Positions 23,241 to 35,091 are shown, counted from the first letter of the stretch. The stretch is DNA of 64,000 nt from Pegoplata infirma (GCA_963921195.1 OY992536.1:229374023-229438022); one strand, 5' to 3'. Numbers and translations are program-made. Notes: generated by a model not told the origin, from the sequence alone.

Positions 23241-23622
23241 AAAATTAAAAAAAACAAGTAAGAGTGTTACATTCGGCTGTGCCGAATCTTTTATACCCTC
23301 CAAAATGTAAAAAAAAATATGAAAAAATCCAGGGGTGTCTTTCTTTTTTTTTGGGGGGGGGGGGGTTGGTTGGTGACGTTAGGGGGCACCTTCCACTTGC
23401 GATTTTGAACTTCTTCTGAGATAAGAATGTTGCAATTGCTTAGCAAAAATACAAAAAACCCTGCAAAAAATAAAGACCAAGATTTTTGCGTAATTTAACT
23501 AAGTTTTTTGGTAAATTAACACTTTTTTGCGTAATTTAACCAAGTTTTTGGTAAGTTTTATTTATTAAACAAAAATTTGGCTAATATGTGTGTTAGTGTT
23601 TTTTGCGTACAGATTCTGAGAT

Positions 23623-24446
23623 CCCGAGTAAAAAAAAGTTATATGACGCAATATTTAATTTTATATGAACAGATATGCTTTTATGTAAATCCATATTAAT
23701 TTTGATCCGAAAATTGGCGGATCAAATACTATACGATTATATCAAATTCTATTATTTTTGATAAAATAATATCAAATTTGATTAAGTTTGATCCCAAAAA
23801 TGGGTCTATCTAATTGTATTAAATCATATCTTATCTGTTAAAATTGGATAAATTTTTATATAATTGGATGAAATCTGGTAAAATTTTTTGGAATTTTAAA
23901 CGTTAAATTAGAAATTATTTTATCAGATTGGATACATTATCAATTAGAAGAGTTTTTATTGCATTCTTCGGAATTTTTTTATTAAAAATTTGTCAATTTT
24001 GTTTTCAAAAATCATTCCAAAAAATGTTTGTGTCTTAGAAAATTTAAAAACATTTTTTCGGAACTTAAAAATTTTTTAAAAACATAAAATTTCTCCTAAA
24101 AACATTTTCAATGATTTTTTTACTTCAAAAAAAATTGCCAAAAAAATTTTGTGTGTGGGACTTAGAAAATTTTGAAATTTTTTTTCGGGATATAATTATA
24201 AATAAAATCATATATTTTTTTATCTGCCATATCTAAAAATTCCCGATCATATAAGTCATATCTAATTTCATATAGATCGGTATAGAAATAGATATGAATA
24301 TGTATGTTATCATATTAAAAAATAAGGAAAAATACAATGCTATATATAAACTTATATGTCCATATCAAAGTTCATGCATAACCATATATAAATTTAAATA
24401 ATTATATATTAGCATATATGATTATATCATATCTTTTTTACTCGGG
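23623..24446. mobile_element. TIR element with CCCGAGTAAAAAA ends
   Basis: CCCGAGTAAAAAA occurs at the left and inverted at the right, next to AT dinucleotides. The interior is rich in ATATGATTATAT-like and GATC motifs arranged in both orientations. It is 824 bp with no gene. A related, less clear sequence lies at 12860-13080. Confidence 0.65.
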
Positions 24447-24752
24447 ATGTTTAAATTTTTACGAGATATTCTTTCTCTGGACAAATTCCTATTTTTTTTG
24501 TACGGAGTGGGGGGGGGGAGGTAGTCCTAGAACATAATATTATAATTAACAAAAAAAAAATTGAGTTGGGCCCCCCCCTTTTCAAATTCCTGGATACGTC
24601 GCTGACTGTAGGTTATTATTTAAAAGTTTACAAACTTTAGATCTTCATAGACCTCAGCTCTTTATTAAACTAAATTACATAGGTGCTTTTTCAACTTATT
24701 TGGACAAAATAGTACCTAACAAGCACTATTTAGGAATTTGCAATACTCCTAA

Positions 24753-25016
24753 AGCTGTGTTTATATCATACCACTGAGTATTAAGACTTGTCAAAAAATC
24801 GTGTGTAATCTGATTTTGTTGACAATCCAATAAGACTTCTGAATTTATGAAATATTTCAAAAACTGGCTGTGTGTTATTAGATTTCCATACAAACAGCTG
24901 TTTTTAAAAATGTCTGTTTGGTTTTGTTTACGATTTTTGGCAGTATTAAGACTTTGTCAATATTTTACTTTCCTTTTAAAAATCCAAAGACTCGGTGGGA
25001 TGATATAAACACAGCT
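24753..25016. mobile_element. MITE with perfect 17-bp TIRs and TAA duplication
   Basis: AGCTGTGTTTATATCAT is present at both ends in inverted orientation and flanked by TAA on each side (24750-24752, 25017-25019). A 3-bp TWA duplication is typical of PIF/Harbinger elements. It is 264 bp and non-coding. The same family sits in the transposon ORF at 6105-6215. Confidence 0.88.
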
Positions 25017-25019
25017 TAA

Positions 25020-27480
25020 GCAAGAGCTTACAATGTCGTAAATTTGTAAAACCAGTTTTTGCCCAACGTCAAAACAAAAGTCGAACGATTGTTGGCCACT
25101 GTTATCCGGATTCCAACGTTGTAGACTTAGGAATCCGTATGATTCGCCAACATTGGTACCATCGGCGCCAACTTCAGTCCAGCGTTGGCTCGTTTGTATT
25201 TTTTTGCCTGGGTTGGTCTGAGTCGTTGGAGGAAACCATTTCCCTCTTCAAAAATGTTTAAAAATCCATTTTTACGTTATTTACGTCTAAAAAACACCAA
25301 GGTAGATTTATAAAGGTAATATTTTTGTGACGTAAATGAAAACAATTTTCTTTCAAAATCATTTTAGTCGGCAAAAACGACTCAAATGTTTAGTGCACAG
25401 TAAAAAGTTTTTGGTTAATTTTAATTCCTAGCTGGTGTGTATATATAACAATGCCAAAAATAATTTAATTTATTCCATAAAAAGTTTACTTTTAAAGAGA
25501 TAAAAAGAGAGTGAGAGAATGGATTTTGAATTTATTTTTGGGTGTTATAATAAATCCAAAATATGGAAATAATTTTACACCTAAACAGGTGTTTATTTGA
25601 ACAAGGCAGGACTTAAATTTCTCCAAAAATAAATAAAACAAATGTAAGGTTATGTTTTTTAATATTTTTGTGTATTGAATACAAATACAGACCAAATACA
25701 TGAATAAAGTTAACATCCAGAGGACTGTTGATTTGTCACCCAAACTCAGCACAACTCTGCATAAAATAAACTGCTACTGCTTCTATATTAAGAAATTATT
25801 CCTGGGGGTAGGCACCATCGTGATCTAAAAATTCCATCTCTCTGCCTTCTGCTTCAAGATTCAGCTGGCCTAAAAGTAAAGTTAACCAAAAATCAATTAA
25901 AATGATTGATAAAAGTTTGTAGTCAATACTTACTTGATATTTATATTTCGGTCGGAGTAAAATCTTCACTTTCTGGATCACAAATTTTGATAATATAAAG
26001 ATTTTACTTTTGTGTACATTGCTAACCTCTTTTCTCACTTTCATTAAATTAATAAGCATTTTTTGTTCACTCAATATGACAGCTGTTTTCAATTCCTTGT
26101 TAAGTGTTTATCTTAAACTTGATGAAATACAATTTTTTGATGACGTTTGACGTTTATTTTTTTATAAGTTTTTCAAGAGAGAAATTTAATTATTTTTTGG
26201 CATCAAAATAAAACTAAAAAAATGACATAAAGATAATCAAATTTTTAATCCCTATGTGGTTTAGCATATAACCCATTTCGGATTTAACTTTGAGTTTAAT
26301 TCCAAAGTAGTTTAAAATGTGCTCCGCTAGGTTTTAAATATAATCCAAAACTTTTTACTGTGTGCACACATTAACCAATTTTAACGCTTTTTAGGCCCTT
26401 AAAATTTTAGAAAACAACTAAATTATAAAAAAAATATTGAAACTCAAACAAAATCCTTTTATTTTCGAAGACACAATTTAAAAAAAAATCAAATGTTTTT
26501 AAGCATAAATAGTGTAGTATGAACTCGAGTCATTTATGCCGAAAAAAATATTTTTATTTCGTTTTGAAAATTCGTAAATATTATTGTTTTTAAATTTGTC
26601 AAAAAAATTACTATGGAGGAAAAGTTAGGTTATTGGATAATACCTTTTATAAATTTGCCTTGAAAAACACTTTTACCAATGTTTTGTATTATTTTCTATT
26701 AAAGGAAATGGGTCAAAAAAAAAATAGCATTTCCTTATTATCTTGGTCCAAATGCAGGCGGCTAATTATGTAACTTGATAGTCGTCAAATCGTGTCGAAA
26801 AAAAAAATTTACTTAAAATAAAAATTTTTTAGTGAAAATTTTGTACAATTTTTTTAACCTTTTAAAAAATTTAAATCACTAAAGCAAGTGTTTTGGGAAT
26901 TGTGGTGGGTATTCGTGGATTTGGCCAAGTCGAATTTCAGTTTTTTTGCTTATTTTTGCTGGGTTATGTATAAATAACAAATTGCAATAGTAAAATATTT
27001 TTTTATTGCCAACTTTTTATTTTTTTGATTGACAGTTTCTAATTGAGGTGTTGACATTTTGTCAAATTGAGATAGACATAACAAAAAACTGTTTTTGGTT
27101 CTAAAACAAAGAAACATCTGCAACACATTACATACTTTGTAGCATATACTCACTCGTATGTATTTATTTGGTTGGAGTTTGAAATTTCTTTAATATGAAA
27201 TAGTGACTTTAAAATACATATGGATGGCAAAGAAATATTAGCACAACACTTACTCTATTTATTACCATCTATTTGGGATTTAAATGATGATGCTTACCGT
27301 CACTTGGCCACCTGGTTACACCATTGGTTTGGATGTTTCTGGATTTAAAGCAAAAAGTAAACATCTCTAGCCATTCAAACTAACCAAAGACAAATGATAT
27401 GGTCATGCTATTTTATGTATGTAGAATGTAGCAGAGATGTTAATATTTTATATGGTAGTGCATGGATAGCTAAATAGATA
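25020..27480. other. Mostly featureless AT-rich stretch
   Basis: Two repeat traces are visible: GTAACTTGATAGTCGTCAAATCG at 26775 also occurs inside the hAT element near 9477, and a TATACCC-repeat tail lies at about 26905-26940 (GTGGTGGGTATTCG, TTTGGCCAAGTCGAATTT). A minus-strand 98-codon frame (25796-26092) has a nice end (EFLDHDGAYPQE), but its splice phases do not join, so no gene is called. Confidence 0.5.
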
Positions 27481-27520
27481 GATGGATGGACGGACGGACG
27501 GATGAATGGATGGATGTGGA
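27480..27520 (+). repeat. GGAC/GGAT tetranucleotide microsatellite
   Basis: Runs of GATGGATGGACGGACGGACG followed by GATGAATGGATGGATG. A simple-sequence tract. Confidence 0.8.
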
Positions 27521-27611
27521 TAAGTTTCTTAATGGAGTTGATGTGCCTTAAATTTTATTTTTATTATATATGATTATCTATTTAAATAATGTGCTCTGTT
27601 GTAAGTCTAAC

Positions 27612-28118
27612 AACACAGTGATACAAAACCGAATTTTCCGAATCGGAATGGGATGAAAGCAAATGAAAGTTGATATTTTCCATAACAAAACCTTTAAGGC
27701 ATTTTTTTAGTTCAGCACTAGATTTTTTTTTTTTTATACGCATTTAAATTTGGTGATTTAACAGCATTTAAAGTTTTAGTGTACTTAACATGTCCTACTT
27801 TAGGAGCCTCTGGTGGTGTCCTTATTGGACGTGTGGGGTCCAGCGTCCAAACTTAAGCTCGAAATTACGTTAGCAATAATCGGTATGAATTTCGCTACTA
27901 TCGGTCCAGTACCTATTTACTGAATAGCCAATTATGAAAAATAAACCACTGTGCATCGTTGCGTATGATTGTTATTTAAAGTCAATTTCGAAATTAAGCA
28001 TACGCCACTTATACTTGCAAAAAAAAAAAATACAAACCTTTAGAGTTTTGTTATGGAATATGTCAACTTTCATTTGCTTTTGGTTGCATCCCATTACGAT
28101 TTTGGTTGTTGCACAGTG
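27612..28118 (+). mobile_element. CACAGTG-ended TIR element, best copy
   Basis: The ends CACAGTGATACAAAACCG and, inverted, CACTGTGCAACAACC are followed on both sides by GGAATGGGATG / GTAATGGGATG and GCAAATGAAAGTTGA blocks in inverted orientation. The interior has GTTGCGTATGATTGTTATTT. No clear TSD. It is 507 bp and non-coding. Confidence 0.7.
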
Positions 28119-28589
28119 TAATTTTCCATTGTTTGCCATGTAAGTCATGTTGTTTTAACATGCAAAACGGAAATGTAATTCATTTAAAAATAATGTCTAT
28201 TTTCATCTGCATTTTAAATCGACCAAGTTTGTTTGGGGTCATAACAAAACCAGAATATTTAGATTTATGTATTTGATATTGTAGCTGCTTAGCTAATGAT
28301 TGTCAAATCAATTAACAAGTTTTTCCTCTAAATCTACACGTTTTTTTTATTCTAAACACTTAAAGAATTGGAGAAGTAAAATTTCCGGAAAATGCTACAA
28401 ACACATTAGACCGGGTTGAAAAAAAGTTCCCATTTGGCGCGCTTAATTATAAAGCTTACTTTGAAAAGTTCCATAGCCAAAATATTAGATTTTTAGTAGT
28501 ACCGCCAAAATCGTTATTTGTTCATAGCTTTGACATTTGATGTCCAATCGTTATAAAAAAAAATGCATGCGAATTTTGTACTCTTGCAA

Positions 28590-28880
28590 ATAATGTTTTG
28601 CTGAAGATTTGGGTGTCATTAACTTTTACCCCCCAAACTTTTTTTCTGAACATGCCAACAACTTATCTCCATTTCATAAGGGGGTTTTCATGCAATATTT
28701 CGTCGCTGCGCCTAAAAATGGAGTCATGTGTAGTTTTTTATTTTTTTTTATTACATCTTTATGATCCCATATTGGTCATACGTTTACTCACTAATCCGTT
28801 TTTTGATATCTAGATTGGTTCAAAAGTTAATAAAAGGAGCTATGTGTTCGTCATACTAAAGAAGGTCTGAAAAAGAGTTA
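28590..28880 (+). repeat. Diverged ~165-bp arm module beside the retrotransposon
   Basis: ACCCCCCAAACTTTTTTTCTGAACATGCC followed by ACTTATCTCCAT and AAGGGGG is a module of the type forming the arms of the 4881-8356 element. Its inverse context (CGCAGCGACGA, TGACTCCATTTTTAGG) is found at 34600-34660, so the retrotransposon inserted inside an older inverted-repeat element. Confidence 0.5.
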
Positions 28881-28887
28881 TGTGTTA

Positions 28888-29047
28888 TGTTATATATTGA
28901 TTTCATTTCTTTGTTTCGTTATATGGCAACAATGTTGTCTACTACCATTAATTACAACCATGTTATTGTCAAGTACTTTTGTATAGTTTTTGTATAATAA
29001 AATCAGTCTTGATTTATCCTTAGATTCATGCGTTTAAATATTCTACA
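28888..29047 (+). repeat. 5' LTR
   Basis: 160 bp, TGTTATATATTGATTTC to TTTAAATATTCTACA. It holds a polyadenylation signal AATAAA at 28996-29001. It differs from the 3' LTR only in GATTCATGCG versus GATTCGTGCG. Confidence 0.95.
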
Positions 29048-29048
29048 T

Positions 29049-29060
29049 TGGCGACGAGGA
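29049..29060 (+). promoter_or_regulatory. Primer-binding site, tRNA-Ser(GCU)
   Basis: TGGCGACGAGGA starts two bases after the 5' LTR. It is complementary to the 3' end of insect tRNA-Ser(GCU) with CCA added, which I recall ends CCTCGTCGCCA. It is where minus-strand DNA synthesis would start. Confidence 0.85.
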
Positions 29061-29151
29061 AAATAAAAATAAAAAAAAAAAAAAAAATCGTTAAGTTCGG
29101 TCGTTGTTTCGGGAGAATAAATTAAAAGAAAATCAACTAAAGTGTAACAAA

Positions 29152-32100
29152 ATGACCAGTAATTTGGACATGCAGGTGCTATTACAGCAGCAACAAGAGT
29201 TTACAAGAAATTTACTTGAACAACAACAAAAGTGGATGCAGTCAATGATGGAAAATTGTAATTTTGCAGAATCCAGATCCACGGTAGACCAGCAAATGGT
29301 TCCTGCCTTCTATGCATTCAACAAGGAACGCCAGAATTGGGACTCTTATTTGGAGCAATTGAAACAACATTTTTTAGCATATGTTGTTGTATCTCCTGAA
29401 AAACAGAAATCATTTTTTTTGTCATGGATGGGTGCAGAAATGTTTGATTTGTTAAAAAATTTGTTTGGCACGTCAAGCCTAGAGCATCAAACATTCATTG
29501 ATTTAACGGAAAAGCTAACAGAACATTTTGCGATTTCACATCATATTGTTGCTGCGCGTTATGAGTTTTTCAAGAGAGAGATGAAAGACAACCAATCGTA
29601 CAAGGATTGGGTTGCAGATCTTCGTGGTCTGGCAAGAGATTGTAAATTTATTTGCAGCTCTGGCGAATGTTCTGCTAGTTTTGTTGACGATATGATACGT
29701 GATCATATTATTGTGCACACACCTCACGACACCGTCAGAGCAGCAGCCCTGCAAAAGAAGCAGGCAACGTTGGCGGATGTTTTACTGGTAGCAGAGGCCT
29801 TTGAATCAACAGCAAAAACAGTAGCAGCTATTAAAGAGGGTAGTTTAAGTGAAAAACAAATTGATGTTAATGCAGTCGGTAACAAAAACAATTCAAAGAC
29901 ATTTAAGGAAAACAAAAAACAAGAAAAATTTAAATCGTGTTCGGGATGTTTCGTTACTCATAAGAGAGAAAACTGCAAATATAAAAACGCTACGTGCAAC
30001 AAGTGTGGTAAAAAAGGGCATATTTCGCAACAGAAGAATAACGTTGATAACATTGAGACAATTTTTGATGTAACCGGTTCGGTAACGAATAATGAAATGA
30101 AAAGTTACATTAATGTGCAAATTTTCGGTAAAATTATAAAATTCCAAATGGATTCGGGCGCATCGATATCATTAATAAATTTAAAAACTTACGAGCAATT
30201 GAACAAACCAAAATTGGTGCATACTAAGAAAATTTTGTACGGGTTCGGTAAAAAACAAATTCCAGTGTTGGGTGAATTACACACATCGGTCAAATGTGGT
30301 GCACAGAAAAAAGATGTCGTGATAATTGTGGTAAATACCGAATACGGTGACAATCTCTTCGGTTGTGATTTATTTGGTAAATTTGGTTTTGAAATTAAAC
30401 AAATAAATACGATTAATAATTCGTGTAGAGACAAAGTAAATGAATTGTGTGTTAAATATTGTGATGTTTTTGAACCAGCACTCGGTACGGTAAAAGACTT
30501 TAAAGCCAATATTCAGTTAAAATCCGACGCGCAACCTAAATTTTTTAGAAGTAGACAGATTCCATTTGCTCAAATGTCAAAATTTAAAAGTGAAATTGAA
30601 AGACTTGTTGATCAAGGTATTCTGACACCTGTGAAGTTTAGTGATTGGGCATCTCCAATCGTTTTGGCAAAGAAACCTAACAATGAAATCCGTATTTGTG
30701 GCGATTTCAAACTAGCTGTAAACGCACAAATCGACATAGAGCAATACCCATTGCCAACACGCGAAAATCTACTCCACACTGTACGTTACGGGAAATATTT
30801 TTCAACAATTGATCTTAAAGACGCTTATCTACAAATGGAATTAGATGATGACTCTAAAAAGGTTATGGTGATTAACACACCTCTTGGACTGTTTCAGTAC
30901 CAAAGATTACCGTACGGCATTGCTAGCGCTCCAGCTATTTTTCAGAAATACATTGAACAACTTCTTACTGGAGTAGAAGGTTGTGGAAATTATCTTGATG
31001 ATATAATTATTTCAGCACCAACACTACCTGAACATTTACAACGTCTTGAAAGAATTTTATCAATTTTAAAATCTAATGGTATTAAATGTAAACAACAAAA
31101 GTGTCAATTTTTACAAAATAAGATAACATATCTTGGTCGTCAGATTAGTGCAGAAGGTATACTGCCAGATGAATCGGGTGTTCTAGCAGTAAGAAATTTA
31201 AAACCTCCTAAGGACATAAAAGAGCTAGAAGCGTTCATGGGTAAAATGAATTATTACCACAATTTCGTTCCTAACTTCTCAAGCCTTGCCGCACCAATCA
31301 ATAATTTACGCAAAAAAGACGTTACTTTTAAATGGAAAGCGCCACAGCAACAATCATTTGATGCGCTTAAATCACATATAATCAATGCTACTCAATTGGC
31401 ACATTTTCAGGATGAACTGCCATTAGTTCTCGCCACGGATGCTTCACCTTTTGGAATAGGCGCAGTAATATCACACATTTATCCTGATGGAACGGAAAGG
31501 CCAATTGCTTTTGCTTCAAAAACTTTGGATCAGCATCAGACTAACTACAGCCAAATTGAGAAGGAAGGACTTGCAATTATATTTGGGGTCAAACGTTTTC
31601 ATCAGTACCTTTATGGACGTAAATTTATCTTGCAAACGGATCATAAGCCTCTGGTAAGCATATTTAGTCCAAATAAGCATTTACCAACAATGACAGCTCA
31701 GAGACTCCAGCGCTGGGCTATAACACTTATGGCGTATCATTATGACATAAGATATCGTAAAACCGCTGATCATGGCAACGCTGACGCCTTATCTCGGTTG
31801 CCCATTGAAAGTGATGAACATTTTGATCAGAACGAAGCTTGCTTTAACATAACCTTTGACGATTTTCCTATTAACACGGAACAGATTTTTGAACATGCGA
31901 AAAAGGACAAAGTGCTAATCCAAGTGAGAAAGTTTTTGGAAAGAGGTTGGCCTGATCATCTGGGTTCGGAGTCGTCGGACCTTAAACCATTTTTTGAGCG
32001 TAGAAACTCCCTCACTATTTATAATAATCTCATTTGTTTACATACAGAATTTATTCGTGTGGTTATACCACAAACTTTGAAACAACATGCTTTGAAACTT

Positions 32101-33201
32101 TTACATGATGGTCACTGGGGAGTCGTAAAGATGAAACAACTTGCAAGACAACATATATGGTGGAATAATATTGATGGTGATATAGTTCAAATAGCATCCC
32201 AATGTGATACGTGTAAAATCGAAAATCAATCTCCATCGAGAGAATACCAAAGTTGGCCTAATTCAACTAAACCATGGGAACGAGTACACATCGATTTTGC
32301 TGGGCCGATATTCAATTCTATGTGGCTTATATGTGTTGACTCGTTTTCACAATTTCCCTACGTGAGTTCTATGGCGAATACTACAACTGAGGATACAATT
32401 TCGGCTTTATCTGCAATATTTTCCATCGAAGGCTTACCGGACACAATTGTCAGTGACAACGGCCCACAGCTTACCTCTGACTCTTTTAGGAGTTTTTGTT
32501 CAAATCTGGGTGTTAAACATATTACAACTGCCCCATTTCATCCAGCCTCTAACGGATTGGCTGAACGTTTCGTAAGAACATTTAAAACTGCTGTACGTAA
32601 AAATATGAACGACAATATGTCTGTAAAGAATGCTGTTCATAAATATCTTTCAACATACCGTTTTATGCCCAATGCAGAGGGTAAATCACCTGCAGAACTA
32701 ATGCGTGGTAGACCTGTTCGTACAATTTGGTCTCAGCTGTTGCATTCGACAGAAAATTTTCAACAGAATGCTTCGTTTAATTCAAAATTTTACATTAATC
32801 AGCAGGTGTATATTCGTAATTATGGTAAAGGAAGAAAATGGATACCGGGGACAGTAAAGCGTCAAACTGGAAAAATGATGTTTATTGTTGATACTGATAA
32901 GGGGTTGTGTAGACGTCATATGAATCAAATGAAACTCAGAAATTCTACAGATGCACAACAGGAGACTTCAGGTAACGATATTGATGAATATTCCTACTTG
33001 TCAACATCATTCCAACAGCCTGCAACAACATCACAGAATCGATCAGAGGAAACTACCTCACCAACAATGTTCCAGGAACCGGAAGATAATCCTTGTGTAG
33101 ATGAAAGAACTAATGAACAGCCCGAACAGCAACTTCGCCGGAGTACTAGACCTCGCAAAGAAGTAACCCGTTATTCACCTGATATATTTCGTAGATACTA
33201 A
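29152..33201 (+). CDS. Gag-Pol polyprotein of the LTR retrotransposon
   Basis: 1349 codons from the ATG at 29152; the open frame extends 16 codons further upstream without an earlier ATG. Order: Gag (about 1-295, Gln-rich N terminus), a first zinc knuckle C263-C266-H270-C275, and a second C282-C285-H290 whose last Cys is replaced by Lys295. Next come an aspartic protease with DSG at 334-336, reverse transcriptase with YLDD at 614-617, and RNase H starting around TDAS (Asp763). The integrase has a zinc site (H985, H988, C1018, C1021) and a catalytic triad D1048, D1102, E1138 with the classical 35-residue spacing. A basic C-terminal tail follows. There is no stop or frameshift and every catalytic motif is present, so Pol is plausibly active. 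The protein would make virus-like particles in the cytoplasm and insert cDNA in the nucleus. The missing knuckle Cys is the only oddity. Confidence 0.95.
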   Translation: MTSNLDMQVLLQQQQEFTRNLLEQQQKWMQSMMENCNFAESRSTVDQQMVPAFYAFNKERQNWDSYLEQLKQHFLAYVVVSPEKQKSFFLSWMGAEMFDLLKNLFGTSSLEHQTFIDLTEKLTEHFAISHHIVAARYEFFKREMKDNQSYKDWVADLRGLARDCKFICSSGECSASFVDDMIRDHIIVHTPHDTVRAAALQKKQATLADVLLVAEAFESTAKTVAAIKEGSLSEKQIDVNAVGNKNNSKTFKENKKQEKFKSCSGCFVTHKRENCKYKNATCNKCGKKGHISQQKNNVDNIETIFDVTGSVTNNEMKSYINVQIFGKIIKFQMDSGASISLINLKTYEQLNKPKLVHTKKILYGFGKKQIPVLGELHTSVKCGAQKKDVVIIVVNTEYGDNLFGCDLFGKFGFEIKQINTINNSCRDKVNELCVKYCDVFEPALGTVKDFKANIQLKSDAQPKFFRSRQIPFAQMSKFKSEIERLVDQGILTPVKFSDWASPIVLAKKPNNEIRICGDFKLAVNAQIDIEQYPLPTRENLLHTVRYGKYFSTIDLKDAYLQMELDDDSKKVMVINTPLGLFQYQRLPYGIASAPAIFQKYIEQLLTGVEGCGNYLDDIIISAPTLPEHLQRLERILSILKSNGIKCKQQKCQFLQNKITYLGRQISAEGILPDESGVLAVRNLKPPKDIKELEAFMGKMNYYHNFVPNFSSLAAPINNLRKKDVTFKWKAPQQQSFDALKSHIINATQLAHFQDELPLVLATDASPFGIGAVISHIYPDGTERPIAFASKTLDQHQTNYSQIEKEGLAIIFGVKRFHQYLYGRKFILQTDHKPLVSIFSPNKHLPTMTAQRLQRWAITLMAYHYDIRYRKTADHGNADALSRLPIESDEHFDQNEACFNITFDDFPINTEQIFEHAKKDKVLIQVRKFLERGWPDHLGSESSDLKPFFERRNSLTIYNNLICLHTEFIRVVIPQTLKQHALKLLHDGHWGVVKMKQLARQHIWWNNIDGDIVQIASQCDTCKIENQSPSREYQSWPNSTKPWERVHIDFAGPIFNSMWLICVDSFSQFPYVSSMANTTTEDTISALSAIFSIEGLPDTIVSDNGPQLTSDSFRSFCSNLGVKHITTAPFHPASNGLAERFVRTFKTAVRKNMNDNMSVKNAVHKYLSTYRFMPNAEGKSPAELMRGRPVRTIWSQLLHSTENFQQNASFNSKFYINQQVYIRNYGKGRKWIPGTVKRQTGKMMFIVDTDKGLCRRHMNQMKLRNSTDAQQETSGNDIDEYSYLSTSFQQPATTSQNRSEETTSPTMFQEPEDNPCVDERTNEQPEQQLRRSTRPRKEVTRYSPDIFRRY

Positions 33202-33723
33202 TATTTTTAAGATGAGTTTTGTATACTAAAATTAGTTTAACTTTTATTTGTTTTCATACATAAGCCCTCATGTGAATATTGAATTCACAGAAAAAAAAAG
33301 TTCATATTTGGAATTAGTTTTTTCATACACTGTATGAATTATACATGACTTTTTTTTCCCAAAACATTTTAATTCACAGTATGATTGTGTTCAAATATAT
33401 TATGAACAAATTCCTGATTTTTTTTTAAATATTTTTTTCGCTTTTTCTGCAATAAATTTACAAACATATTGCACTTACCTTTTCATCTTCCATGCTAAAA
33501 TATTTGCGGCATCTTGCATATTTTCCAAAAAAAAATAAAACAGAAAAAAATTGTTTGACAATTTTTTTTTTATTTCAAACTAAATTGATTTGTTTATTTT
33601 TTTGGAAATTTAAATTTTAAAGCACACAATTATAAATAGTATGAATTTGTTCATTAATAGTATAAACTAAAGTCAATGAAAGGAGTTCATACTATTTATG
33701 TACAAAATTTGTTCTGTGTTTTT

Positions 33724-33732
33724 AAGGGGAAG
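33724..33732 (+). promoter_or_regulatory. Polypurine tract
   Basis: AAGGGGAAG, three bases before the 3' LTR. It is the plus-strand priming site of the retrotransposon. Confidence 0.75.
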
Positions 33733-33735
33733 TAA

Positions 33736-33895
33736 TGTTATATATTGATTTCATTTCTTTGTTTCGTTATATGGCAACAATGTTGTCTACTACCATTAAT
33801 TACAACCATGTTATTGTCAAGTACTTTTGTATAGTTTTTGTATAATAAAATCAGTCTTGATTTATCCTTAGATTCGTGCGTTTAAATATTCTACA
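33736..33895 (+). repeat. 3' LTR
   Basis: 160 bp, identical to the 5' LTR except one transition (A to G). Followed directly by the target duplicate TGTTA. Confidence 0.95.
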
Positions 33896-33900
33896 TGTTA

Positions 33901-35091
33901 AGCTACACATGACTTTTTTTGATAAAAAAGTACAGAACGTGACAAAATGGACCACTATTTTAGTAATATCAGGTTCACACATATTATCTAAGTATTTTGA
34001 ATTAATTTGTCAAGATTTTTGGAAAATACTTGCATATTTTCATGCTGTTATCTAAATCCTAAATGGCAGGTAATCAAGCCTTGTGAAAGCAATTAAATCA
34101 TTTGACAGCGGATAATTTTAGTATATTAAGTACAGAATCTTTCACAGATGTCAATTTATGTCGAAGCTCTTGAATAGTTACAAGAAAAAACAAAAAATAT
34201 CACCAGTTTTGCGAAAAATCTGTTGTTCGCTGTTTAATGAAGAGCTTTATAATATCAAAATTTCAAAGACCTTGTCTCACTTATGTCGCTTTAAACCACG
34301 AACAAGCTTTATTTAGTCTTTGTCCCTCTCGAAAAGAAATTAACAATAAGAATAATTTCATAAACAAAAGGAGTTATGTGTAAAAAATATTTCCATTTTA
34401 TTTAAATTTTGTTCCAAAAAGTACTTAAAAAAGGAGTTATGTGTATGTTTTTTGAAAATATCTGCACCACTGGAAAACCGTTAAATGTTTCATACTTTTT
34501 TTGTAGTATGTGGATAGCATATCGGTACAAGAATTTTTTATAGAACAAACTTTAAAAAAAAATCGCGAAGGGACGAAAATAAACAGTTTTTTTGCTCTCC
34601 TGAACACTTGCCCCAAAACACATGACTCCATTTTTAGGCGCAGCGACGATTTGATATTTAATGATAGTTTGGGATATGTATATCTAAAAAAATGAACTAA
34701 ATCTCATGAAATGGGCAATATCATATGGAATGGACGATACTTATTTTAAGAGTAATTCTGCTTTTTTTATGAATTTTTTTTTCATTTTAATGCATTTTAA
34801 CAATTTAAATAATTTGAAAATCTTAAATTCGTAAAAAAAAATCAGTTGCCATGTTTTTCTTGGAAATTGAAGGGTTTCTCAGAATTTAAATGTTATTTTA
34901 AAGTTCTGCTATTGTGAAGACATTTCCATATAGATGTCTTAAAGGGTTTGTCAACGCTCTTAAAACATGCATTCATTGATGACAATTTTAGGACATGTCA
35001 TCAAGGATTACCTATGATTTGTCAGAACCTGAAGACATTTCCTCTAGGAATCACTATAAAAATTACTCAGTTACGTATTTTCCAACTTTGT
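33901..35091. other. Retrotransposon flank with inverted-repeat remnants
   Basis: GGAGTTATGTGTA blocks (34373, 34432) and the GGCGCAGCGACGATTTG segment at 34639 pair with 28680-28890 on the other side of the retrotransposon. From about 34700 on I see nothing identifiable. Confidence 0.45.

Larger units (their letters stand above)
28888..33895 (+). mobile_element. Intact Ty3/mag-type LTR retrotransposon
   Basis: A 5008-bp element with 160-bp LTRs beginning TG and ending CA, a perfect 5-bp target duplication TGTTA (28883-28887, 33896-33900), a tRNA-Ser(GCU) primer site, one uninterrupted Gag-Pol frame and a purine tract before the 3' LTR. The LTRs differ at a single base, so insertion was recent. 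A single fused ORF, a Ser primer and no chromodomain fit the mag lineage (family knowledge). No envelope gene is present. Confidence 0.95.

Noticed and set aside
25796..26092. Possible two-exon minus-strand gene ending EFLDHDGAYPQE
   Set aside because: Splice signals exist (GTAAGT and CTTTTAG), but the reading frames on either side cannot be joined without a stop.
33286..33719. MITE in the 3' untranslated part of the retrotransposon (CACAGAA ends)
   Set aside because: The ends are only weakly inverted and no target duplication is visible. It may simply be the element's own 3' region.
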